A stretch of 20,203 nucleotides of DNA from a virus. Below, piece after piece: positions 14,145 through 20,203 of this stretch (its first letter is position 1; the number at the start of each line of letters is the position of its first letter). The notes beneath the pieces are model-generated. The model searched no databases. It had not been told where the DNA came from and saw only the letters and a program-made list of their open reading frames with translations. The stretch is from positions 1-20,203 of the IMG/VR virus record IMGVR_UViG_3300017786_000199. One strand, written 5' to 3'. The position numbers were made by a program, and so were the translations under genes.

Positions 14145-14653
14145 AAGCATTATTCATAACAATACAAGATTTAAAAGCTAAGTCAATAATTAGTGGTAGT
14201 ACTGATGCTGACAAGCTAATTCACTTTATTGAGGTGGCACAGGATATACACATCCAAAATTATTTAGGTGGAAACTTATACGACAAGTTACAGGCTTTAA
14301 TAATATCAGGTGATATAGACTTACCTGCTAATAGCGATTATAAGAGCCTTAGAGACGTTTATATTAAGCCAATGTTGATTTGGTTTACTCAAGCTGAATA
14401 CTTCCCTTTTTCTATGTTTAAAATTGATAATGGAGGTATATCGAAGCATAGAGGGGAAGATTCGGATTCTGTTAATTATAGTGATGTTGATAGAATGATG
14501 AGCAAGATAAATGATAGAGCTGAATTTTATACGAAGAGGTTCTTAGATTACATTTGTTTTAACAGTAATAAATATCCTGAGTACAATAATAATAGTAACG
14601 GAGATATGTATCCTGATAAAGATGCTAATGAGTTTTCAAGTTTTGTTTTGTAA
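14141..14653 (+). CDS. Head-tail connector-like protein, 170 aa
   Basis: The protein has 170 residues and is helical in its first 130. It contains SGSTDADKLIHFIEVAQDIH (in part, residues about 18-37), LGGNLYDKLQALI, and a YIKPMLIWFTQAEYFPF block (about 70-86), with a hydrophilic Asn-rich C-terminal tail. This fits small helical head-completion proteins that bind under the portal (gp6/DUF6712-like in my recollection). It follows the portal with a 4-base overlap (ATGA), the expected location. The family name is from memory and unverified. An alternative is another neck protein. Confidence 0.6.
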   Translation: MKALFITIQDLKAKSIISGSTDADKLIHFIEVAQDIHIQNYLGGNLYDKLQALIISGDIDLPANSDYKSLRDVYIKPMLIWFTQAEYFPFSMFKIDNGGISKHRGEDSDSVNYSDVDRMMSKINDRAEFYTKRFLDYICFNSNKYPEYNNNSNGDMYPDKDANEFSSFVL

Positions 14654-14772
14654 TGAATGTAAAAAAAAAGACATATAAGACAAAAACAGTTAACATAATA
14701 AAGCTAAATAGTTTTTATAACGAGTTTAACAAAGACAAGAAGAAGAAAGATGGCAAACGAAATATACGATAG
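14653..14772 (+). CDS. Very small basic protein, 39 aa
   Basis: ATG 14653 overlaps the connector stop as TAATG, and the frame ends at TAG 14770-14772, 23 bases into the next gene. The 39 residues (MNVKKKTYKTKTVNIIKLNS…) include 14 Lys or Arg. Its start arrangement mirrors the 51-residue gene at 6591, which also ends shortly after the following start codon. The composition is partly that expected of A-rich DNA, so it could be a chance frame. The degenerate phage motif at 14688 lies inside it. Confidence 0.35.
   Translation: MNVKKKTYKTKTVNIIKLNSFYNEFNKDKKKKDGKRNIR
14688..14703 (+). promoter_or_regulatory. Phage motif variant AGTTAACATAATAAAG before the fibre region
   Basis: The first 13 bases are the same as in the motif at 8644, and only the last three differ. 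It lies 46 nt before ATG 14750, farther than the 10-12 nt seen elsewhere, and inside a small reading frame. It may drive the fibre and lysis genes, which otherwise have no visible promoter. Confidence 0.35.
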
Positions 14773-14932
14773 TACTTGGTGGGGTAACACAATACAAACT
14801 GCATCTTCAATAGGGACATCTACTGAAATGATACAAGGTCAGTTTAATATGGAAGATAGGCAAGAAGTTGAAGCAGTAAAATGTTTAGCAGACGCAATTC
14901 ATAGAATAGGAATACAAGACATACAAAATTAA
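14750..14932 (+). CDS. Hypothetical protein upstream of fibres, 60 aa
   Basis: The 60-residue acidic protein begins MANEIYDSTWWGNTIQTASS and ends with a helical part (EVEAVKCLADAIHRIG). Its start ATGGCAAACGA is the same eleven bases that begin the tape measure gene. It lies five bases before the first fibre gene, so it is probably co-translated with it. Its N-terminal Trp pair and short length suggest a small virion or fibre-attachment component. I do not recognise a family, and the role is inferred from position only. Confidence 0.55.
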   Translation: MANEIYDSTWWGNTIQTASSIGTSTEMIQGQFNMEDRQEVEAVKCLADAIHRIGIQDIQN

Positions 14933-14937
14933 AAACA

Positions 14938-16194
14938 ATGGCAAAACCAAAAATAGCATTAGTACCATCCGCTCAAGGGAGCAAGTTTTATTCCGTACTA
15001 CCATCGAGTGGTGTAGGGGATTTTAACTTTACACGTAGTGGTTCAGCAACAAGAATAAATAAAGATGGACTGATAGAAACAGTTGGAAACGGAGTATCAA
15101 GATTAAACTATCCAATGATTGATGGTGTTGTAAGTGGATGCCCACATCATATTTTAGAGCCACAGAGGACTAATATATTTCCTTATTCAAGTGCATTTAT
15201 TAACATTAATGATTTTTCTTTAACAGTAACAGATAATGCGTCTATAAGTCCAGAAGGGTCTAATAATGCAACAAGTATAATTCCAAATGTATCAAATACT
15301 GTTCATTATTTATCATTATCAAATAATTCTACTGGCACAGTTACTTTTAGTATATATGCTAAAGCGAATGGGTATAATTATTTATTTTTACACTTATACG
15401 ATGGGTCTAATGGTAGGGCTTGGTTTAATTTAGAGAATGGTGTTATTGAAACTAATGATTCATCTATTTCTGCTAACATTGAAAAAATGCCTAACGGATG
15501 GTATAGGTGTATAATAACAAGGGTTTTATCTGGAAATTTAATACAAGCTGATATTGCAGTTTCCAATAGTGATAATACAACAAGTTTTAGTGGAGACGGA
15601 ACAAGTGGAATCTACATCTACGGCGCACAATTAGAACAAGGTTCATACCCAACAAGCTACATCCCAACTAACGGAAGTGCAGTTACTCGTTCAGCAGAAA
15701 CTGCTACTGGTTCTGGAGATGCAGCTACGTTTAACGATTCAGAGGGTGTTTTAATGGCAGAGATTAGTAGGCAAGATGATGATGTATCAACAACTGCTTT
15801 ATCTATAAATAATGGTGCGTTAGCTAATAGTGTTAATATTTATTATTATAGTACAAATGTTTTGTATTTTGATATTTTTAGTGGTGGTGCAACAGTTAGT
15901 GGGGATATTAACATAGATACATATAATTCAAACAAGATTGCCTTAAAGTATAAAAGCGGAGATATATCTTTATATGTTAATGGGTTTGAGTTAATAACTA
16001 AAACAAATGCAATTTCATTAAGTGGATTAAACGAATTAGATTTTAATTTTGGTGCAGGAAATCAACCTTTCTATGGAAACACTAAACAAATACAATACTA
16101 CGATTCAGTATTAACAGATAGCGAATTAGAAACACTAACATCTTGGGTATCTTTTTCAGATATGGCTGAAGGACAGCTTTATTCGGTTGAATAG
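14938..16194 (+). CDS. Fibre/receptor-binding protein 1, lectin-like, 418 aa
   Basis: This 418-residue protein is the first of three paralogues. Its unique N-terminus (1-30, MAKPKIALVPSAQGSKFYSV) is followed by a shared block TRSGSATRINKDGLIETVGN (about 32-51), an LEPQRTNIFPYSSAF element, a carbohydrate-binding-like beta domain (about 85-240) ending in GDGTSGIYIYGAQLEQGSYP (219-238), a shared NDSEGVLMAEI hinge (about 264-274), and a second concanavalin-like beta domain with the C-terminal YDSVLTDSELETLTSW. Such proteins bind host surface glycans. The shared GDGTSG/NDSEGVL parts use GC-richer codons than the variable middle. An HNH endonuclease gene follows 35 bases later. Confidence 0.65.
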   Translation: MAKPKIALVPSAQGSKFYSVLPSSGVGDFNFTRSGSATRINKDGLIETVGNGVSRLNYPMIDGVVSGCPHHILEPQRTNIFPYSSAFININDFSLTVTDNASISPEGSNNATSIIPNVSNTVHYLSLSNNSTGTVTFSIYAKANGYNYLFLHLYDGSNGRAWFNLENGVIETNDSSISANIEKMPNGWYRCIITRVLSGNLIQADIAVSNSDNTTSFSGDGTSGIYIYGAQLEQGSYPTSYIPTNGSAVTRSAETATGSGDAATFNDSEGVLMAEISRQDDDVSTTALSINNGALANSVNIYYYSTNVLYFDIFSGGATVSGDINIDTYNSNKIALKYKSGDISLYVNGFELITKTNAISLSGLNELDFNFGAGNQPFYGNTKQIQYYDSVLTDSELETLTSWVSFSDMAEGQLYSVE

Positions 16195-16229
16195 TATTAA
16201 TTATAAGAAAAATTCACTATATTAGTAAT

Positions 16230-16772
16230 ATGGAAAATTGGAAAGACATAAAAGGATACGAGGGCAAATATCAAGTTAGTGATTTAGGTAGAGTTAAATC
16301 GTTAAAAAGATGGGTAGATAATAAAGGTAATGGTGGTTATTTTGTAAAAGAAATGATATTAAAATCAAATATAAAAAATGAACGCTACCCAATTGTTGGA
16401 TTAACAAAAAATAACACAAGAAGAAAATTTAGAGTTCATCAATTAGTAGCTATGGCTTTTTTAAATCACAAACCTTGTGGGCATAAATTAATAGTTGACC
16501 ATATAGATAATAATTCTTTAAACAATAATGCAGAAAACCTACAAATAGTAACAAGTAGAGTTAACACTACTAAAGATAGAAAAGGTTATTCAAGTAAATA
16601 TGTAGGTGTTTACTATAATGATAAAGGAATTAATAGATGGAGAGCCACAACAAGCGTTAATGGAAAGGTTGTAAATTTAGGTTCTTTTGATACAGAAGAA
16701 AGAGCATCAATAGCATACAATTTTGCATTGACGCAATTAGATAAATTAACAGAATATAGTATAACAAAATAG
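16230..16772 (+). CDS. HNH homing endonuclease (NUMOD4-HNH-AP2 type), 180 aa
   Basis: The protein has three recognisable parts. The N-terminal NUMOD4 motif is WKDIKGYEGKYQVSDLGRVK (4-23). The HNH nuclease core has His70 in RVHQLVAMAFLN, Asp90-His91 in VDHIDNN, and Asn99, Asn100 and Asn103 in LNNNAENLQIVT. The C-terminal AP2-like DNA-binding segment has SKYVGVYYND, WRATTSVNGK and GSFDTEERASIAYN (122-164). It is a free-standing nuclease without a visible intron, placed between two paralogous fibre genes and ending two bases before the second. Such nucleases spread by cutting DNA lacking them. It has no phage motif and probably depends on read-through. Confidence 0.9.
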   Translation: MENWKDIKGYEGKYQVSDLGRVKSLKRWVDNKGNGGYFVKEMILKSNIKNERYPIVGLTKNNTRRKFRVHQLVAMAFLNHKPCGHKLIVDHIDNNSLNNNAENLQIVTSRVNTTKDRKGYSSKYVGVYYNDKGINRWRATTSVNGKVVNLGSFDTEERASIAYNFALTQLDKLTEYSITK

Positions 16773-16774
16773 AT

Positions 16775-18049
16775 ATGGCACAAACTTATAAATTCGGTAG
16801 AGGGACTTGGGCGACAAAAGAGGGTTCTACTTTAGCATATAATGACGAGAACGAAAACTATAAACCTCTACCTTTCAATTTTGAAAGAGATAGTATTGCT
16901 ACAAGAGTAAACAAAGAGGGATTAATAGAGGTAGTAGGTAATGATATACCAAGAATAGATTATAAAGATAGTGCAGATGGTGTTTTATTGTTAGAAGAAG
17001 GTAGTAGTAATAGAGTTCCTTGGAGTGAAGATATAAATAATTCTGCTTGGGCAAAAATTGCAGTAACAGTTGATGCAAATCAAATAATATCTCCAGACGG
17101 AACACAAAACGCAGATTTAATAACTGAAACAACAGCAAATTCACAGCATAGAATTAGTGATATAGTTACGTTATCAACTGGTGTTGAACACACAATAAGT
17201 GCTTGGGTAAAACCAAACGGCACTAAGTATGTACGTTTAAGAATAGAAAATGCGGCTGTAGGTTCTGGTCAAGTAGACGTATATTTTGATATGGAAAATT
17301 TATTGCCTTCACTGTCCAATGGATCTATTAAAAAATATTCTAATGGTTGGTACAGATTATCAGCAACTGGAACCCCTAATAATGCGGCTAGTGTTGCTAT
17401 TGTTGGTTTAGCACCAGATCTTGGTTTGTCAAGTTATGTAGGAGATGGTGTAAGCGGTGCATATGTTTGGGGTATACAAGTAGAACAGTCAAGTTATGCA
17501 ACATCCTACATCCCAACCTCTGGCTCAACAGTACAACGTGCTTCTGAAACTGCTAATGGTTCTGGTAATAGTGAAGTGTTTAATGATAGTGAAGGAGTAT
17601 TGTTTGCTGATATAGCTGGTTTAGTTAATGATAATAATTTTAAAGCAATAAGTGTTTCTGAATCAAACGTAGATAATAGGATTACTTTAAGTTTGTATCA
17701 AGGTAGTTTATTCGCATATATTGCTGATGGAGGTGTTGGTCAATTTAATGTAAGTCAATCAGTTGGTTCTGTATTAGAATTTCACAAAACAGCTATTAAA
17801 TACAAAGCTAATGACTGTGCTTTTTGGATTGATGGTTTTGAAGTAGCTATAAATACATCACCTACTACAATGCCAAGTGGATTAAAAGAATTAGCATTTG
17901 ACAAAGGAAATGGAGCAGATGATTTCTACGGAAAGACAAAAGAACTTGGCTACTACGATACAATCCTAACAGACGAAGAATTAGAATATATAACAAGTTA
18001 TCGTTCATTAAACGAATTAGTAACAGAATTAAACTTAAACACATTATAA
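16775..18049 (+). CDS. Fibre/receptor-binding protein 2, lectin-like, 424 aa
   Basis: This 424-residue protein is paralogous to its neighbours. Its N-terminus (KFGRGTW, then LAYNDENENYKPLPFNF, to about residue 35) is shared with protein 3 but not protein 1, so 2 and 3 probably attach to the virion in the same way. Shared blocks follow: ATRVNKEGLIEVVGND, LLLEEGSSNRVPWSED, GDGVSGAYVWGIQVEQSSYA, NDSEGVLFADI, and FYGKTKELGYYDTILTDEELE near the end (in part). The two beta-rich domains in between are strongly diverged. Probably a virion glycan-binding fibre. It begins two bases after the homing endonuclease stop and ends one base before protein 3. Confidence 0.65.
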   Translation: MAQTYKFGRGTWATKEGSTLAYNDENENYKPLPFNFERDSIATRVNKEGLIEVVGNDIPRIDYKDSADGVLLLEEGSSNRVPWSEDINNSAWAKIAVTVDANQIISPDGTQNADLITETTANSQHRISDIVTLSTGVEHTISAWVKPNGTKYVRLRIENAAVGSGQVDVYFDMENLLPSLSNGSIKKYSNGWYRLSATGTPNNAASVAIVGLAPDLGLSSYVGDGVSGAYVWGIQVEQSSYATSYIPTSGSTVQRASETANGSGNSEVFNDSEGVLFADIAGLVNDNNFKAISVSESNVDNRITLSLYQGSLFAYIADGGVGQFNVSQSVGSVLEFHKTAIKYKANDCAFWIDGFEVAINTSPTTMPSGLKELAFDKGNGADDFYGKTKELGYYDTILTDEELEYITSYRSLNELVTELNLNTL

Positions 18050-18050
18050 G

Positions 18051-19292
18051 ATGGCGAATACATTAAAATTTGGTAACGGAGAATGGTATGGAAAGAAAGA
18101 TACTATCCTTGCTTACAATGATGAAAATAACAACTACAAGCCATTACCTTTTGACTTTAGTAGAGGAAGTTCTGCTACTGTTGTAAATAAAGATGGTTTA
18201 ATTGAAACTGTTGGTAGTGGACAACCAAGAATAGATTATAAGGATAATACTAAAGGTGCTTTGTTGTTAGAGCCGAGTAGGAGTAATTTAGTTACTTATT
18301 CGGAGGACTTTAGTAATGGTGTTTGGAATATAGGTGGTGCTACTACAATAATATTAGATAATTTACTATCTCCAGATGGAGAACATAGTTCATATAAACA
18401 AGTAGAAAACAATACTATAAATAGTTTTTCAACAAGATACTCATCATCTATTTCATATATAAGTGGATTAAAATACATCACATCTATTTTTGCTAAAAGT
18501 GATAATAGAAATTTAATGATTAGGTCTTATAATGGTTCATCAGATATAGACACAATATTTGATTTATCTAATGGGACTATTTTGTCTGGTTCAACTGGAG
18601 AAATTAAGGATTATGGTAATGGATGGTATAGATGTAGTCATACAATTACTGCACAATCAACAATAAATACAGTTTATGCAGCAAGTTTTGTGTTGGTAAA
18701 TGGTTCTTCATATAGTTATCAAGGAGATGGAACAAGTGGTGTTTACATTTACGGAGCGCAATTAGAACAAGGCAGTTACGCTACATCGTATATTCCTACA
18801 TCTGGAGGTGTAGTAACAAGGATAGTTGATATTTGTAATAATGGAGGTAATGAACAAGTGTTTAATGATTCAGAGGGTGTTTTGTATGCAGAAGTAAGTG
18901 CTTTTATTGGTGCTGGTGGAGGAACAAGAAGAATTGAATTGTCTAATGGGTTAAATCCATCTCAATATGTTAGATTACAGATTACTAATGGAGATGGTAG
19001 TTTATACTCGATAGTAAATAATGGTACTGAACAATTTTTATTTAACTACACATCTTTTAATGCAACACAAAATAATAAAATAGCAATTAAATATAAAGAA
19101 AATGATTTTGCTTTATGGGTAAATGGTATTGAAGTAGGTTCAAGTAATATAGGTAATACATTTGCAAATGGTGTTTTAACACAAGCAAATTTATCTCCAA
19201 CAAGTTTTTATTTCTACGGCAAAACAAAAGAACTACAAGTATTCACAACTGCATTATCAGACCAAGAATTACAAGCATTAACAACAATATAA
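18051..19292 (+). CDS. Fibre/receptor-binding protein 3, lectin-like, 413 aa
   Basis: The third paralogue has 413 residues. It shares with protein 2 the N-terminal anchor (KFGNGEW, LAYNDENNNYKPLPFDF). With protein 1 it shares the DNA-level and protein-level similarity of GDGTSGVYIYGAQLEQGSYA (in part) and NDSEGVLYAEV. Only a single base separates it from protein 2. The variable parts are Ser/Asn/Tyr-rich and beta-stranded, and the end has FYGKTKELQVFTTALSDQELQ. It thus looks like a mosaic of the other two. A role in host recognition is inferred from the domain pattern and location before lysis genes. Confidence 0.65.
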   Translation: MANTLKFGNGEWYGKKDTILAYNDENNNYKPLPFDFSRGSSATVVNKDGLIETVGSGQPRIDYKDNTKGALLLEPSRSNLVTYSEDFSNGVWNIGGATTIILDNLLSPDGEHSSYKQVENNTINSFSTRYSSSISYISGLKYITSIFAKSDNRNLMIRSYNGSSDIDTIFDLSNGTILSGSTGEIKDYGNGWYRCSHTITAQSTINTVYAASFVLVNGSSYSYQGDGTSGVYIYGAQLEQGSYATSYIPTSGGVVTRIVDICNNGGNEQVFNDSEGVLYAEVSAFIGAGGGTRRIELSNGLNPSQYVRLQITNGDGSLYSIVNNGTEQFLFNYTSFNATQNNKIAIKYKENDFALWVNGIEVGSSNIGNTFANGVLTQANLSPTSFYFYGKTKELQVFTTALSDQELQALTTI

Positions 19293-19302
19293 ATTATATA
19301 CA

Positions 19303-19704
19303 ATGAGAATTTCAAAATACGAGTTTAACAGTAAAGAACAAGCACAAGAAAAGATTGATGCTTTAGGTACTGCAACAGATGAAAATGGAAACGAATATCC
19401 AACCCACAAAAGTACTATTGTACAATTAGGTAACATCGTTTTAGAACAAGGCGAATACGATGAAGAGGGAGAAGAAATTACTGCTCCAGTATTATCTGAC
19501 AAATGGCATTTAGATGTTGCTTGGGATGATGCAGAAATCACAACAGTAGAAGAAGAAGCTGTTTTAGATGATGAGGGTATGATTGTAACACCAGAGGTAA
19601 CATCAGTAGACCATCCTTATGGTTGGAAATCTTACGCAGTAGAAATCGAGGGCGATGGAGTACATTCTTTCTTTGGGTTAAGCTATGATTCATTAAAGTT
19701 GTAA
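19303..19704 (+). CDS. Small acidic protein after fibres, 133 aa
   Basis: The 133-residue protein is rich in Glu and Asp, starting MRISKYEFNSKEQAQEKIDA. It has mixed alpha/beta character and ends with a GWKSYAVEIEGDGVHSFFGL block. I recall similar proteins placed after fibre genes in Bacteroidota phages, without known role. A fibre assembly chaperone or a minor tail protein is plausible from position only. It lies 10 bases after fibre protein 3 and just before the probable holin. No catalytic motif is seen. Confidence 0.55.
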   Translation: MRISKYEFNSKEQAQEKIDALGTATDENGNEYPTHKSTIVQLGNIVLEQGEYDEEGEEITAPVLSDKWHLDVAWDDAEITTVEEEAVLDDEGMIVTPEVTSVDHPYGWKSYAVEIEGDGVHSFFGLSYDSLKL

Positions 19705-19713
19705 AAAGTGGAT

Positions 19714-19863
19714 ATGCAAGACCTAAAATTAGCGTTTATAAATTTCCTTACTTTCACAGTGAGTTTCTCTGATGCAGAGCAATGGCTAAAATTAACGCTT
19801 TTAGTGGTGTCTATTGCATATACAGTTCTAAAGATTTTTAACTTAAAAAATAAGAGTGAGTAA
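19714..19863 (+). CDS. Probable holin, single membrane helix, 49 aa
   Basis: ATG 19714 gives 49 residues; a GTG at 19708 would add two. The N-terminal part (MQDLKLAFINFLTFTVSFSD) is followed by one clear membrane helix (WLKLTLLVVSIAYTVLKIF, about residues 24-42) and a short basic tail (NLKNKSE). The frame overlaps the endolysin start by eight bases. A very short membrane protein directly before a peptidoglycan peptidase is typical of a holin, which makes membrane lesions for lysis. With only one sure helix, an antiholin or pinholin-like protein is also possible. Confidence 0.6.
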   Translation: MQDLKLAFINFLTFTVSFSDAEQWLKLTLLVVSIAYTVLKIFNLKNKSE

Positions 19864-20182
19864 ATACTTTAAAGAAATAGAGTACAAAATGGATGCTGAC
19901 TTTCTTGCTAAATTAGATAAGGCAAGAGAGTTGGCTAATATACCTTTTACTATTAATTCTGCTTACAGAAATGCAGACCAAAATGCAAGAGTAGGTGGCA
20001 AACCTAATTCAAGCCATTTAAAAGGACTTGCAGTAGATATAAGGGCAAATGATAGCAGTACAAGATATATTGTCTTAAAGGCTCTTATAAGTGTCGGCTT
20101 TAATAGAATAGGTGTTGCAAGTTCATTTATTCACGTAGATGATGACAAAGAAAAAGCGAGTAATGTAATTTGGACATATTAA
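19856..20182 (+). CDS. Endolysin, M15-type peptidase, 108 aa
   Basis: The 108-residue protein matches the M15 (M15_3-like) peptidase core: NSAYRNADQNARVGGKPNSS (34-53), SSHLKGLAVDIR with the zinc ligands His54 and Asp61, and the third ligand His93 in FIHVDDD. Such enzymes cut peptide cross-links of peptidoglycan. The GTG start at 19856 is preferred over ATG 19889 because SKYFKEIEYKMDADFL matches the usual family N-terminus. It overlaps the holin end, giving a holin-endolysin pair. There is no signal peptide, so export depends on the holin. No separate wall-binding domain is present. Confidence 0.85.
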   Translation: MSKYFKEIEYKMDADFLAKLDKARELANIPFTINSAYRNADQNARVGGKPNSSHLKGLAVDIRANDSSTRYIVLKALISVGFNRIGVASSFIHVDDDKEKASNVIWTY

Positions 20183-20203
20183 GAGGATTATTTCATACGG
20201 TTA
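20170..20203 (+). CDS. Possible start of a further gene, cut by the window edge
   Basis: From TTG 20170 the frame reads MDILRGLFHTV up to the edge, overlapping the endolysin end. The hydrophobic/basic start resembles small membrane or lysis proteins, but eleven codons and a non-ATG start give little support. Confidence 0.2.
   Translation, partial: MDILRGLFHTV

Noticed and set aside
16200-16232. Motif-like CTATATTAGTAATATGG before the homing endonuclease
   Set aside because: It only loosely resembles AGTTAnnnTAATATAA, has an extra base, and runs into the start codon, so the usual 10-12 nt spacing is missing.
14938-19292. Diversity-generating retroelement acting on the fibre genes
   Set aside because: Variable middle domains suggested it, but there is no reverse transcriptase, no template repeat, and differences are not restricted to adenines.

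Overview
The window is a 20.2 kb piece of a tailed double-stranded DNA phage (or prophage) that most likely infects a member of the Bacteroidota, probably a flavobacterium. The DNA is AT-rich and start codons lack Shine-Dalgarno sequences. Genes overlap head to tail as TAATG. The one host-like promoter has the Bacteroidota form TTTG-N20-TAnnTTTG. Family resemblances of the structural proteins are recalled from memory; no search was run. Lineage is therefore inference. A tape measure and a tube-like protein without any sheath gene suggest a siphovirus. No integrase, replication gene or terminase lies in the window.

Layout. Positions 1-450 hold no protein gene. They contain a two-copy 72-nt tandem repeat, possible hairpins, and a minus-strand copy of a promoter-like motif. 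Three small minus-strand genes (451-1229) form an operon read from a host-type promoter at 1247-1278. From 1331 onward everything is read rightward: a tail chaperone with a probable -1 frameshift extension (1331-2100), tail completion and neck-like proteins, a structural protein of unknown role, a large baseplate-like protein with a C-terminal FN3 domain, a 51-residue protein, and the tape measure (to 8619). Next come an XkdF-like capsid protease with extra C-terminal modules, a 44-residue Cys-rich protein, an acidic scaffold, the major capsid protein, a terminator, the probable tail tube protein and a second terminator (to 11976). Then follow a beta-rich small protein, the portal with an extra C-terminal domain, a head-tail connector and two tiny proteins (to 14932). 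The right part holds three paralogous fibre or receptor-binding proteins with an HNH homing endonuclease between the first and second, a small acidic protein, a probable holin and an M15 peptidase endolysin.

How it works together. The rightward genes are a complete late virion and lysis module except for terminase. A recurring motif, AGTTAnnnTAATATAA, sits 10-12 nt before the first gene of three late units (1331, 8671, 9886), with weaker forms near 12016 and 14750. A copy sharing 15 bases with the scaffold/capsid motif points leftward at 380-395. It differs from the host-type promoter of the minus-strand operon and is the best candidate for an undescribed regulatory system here. Two terminators bracket the tail tube gene, which has no motif of its own and so probably depends on read-through from the capsid gene.
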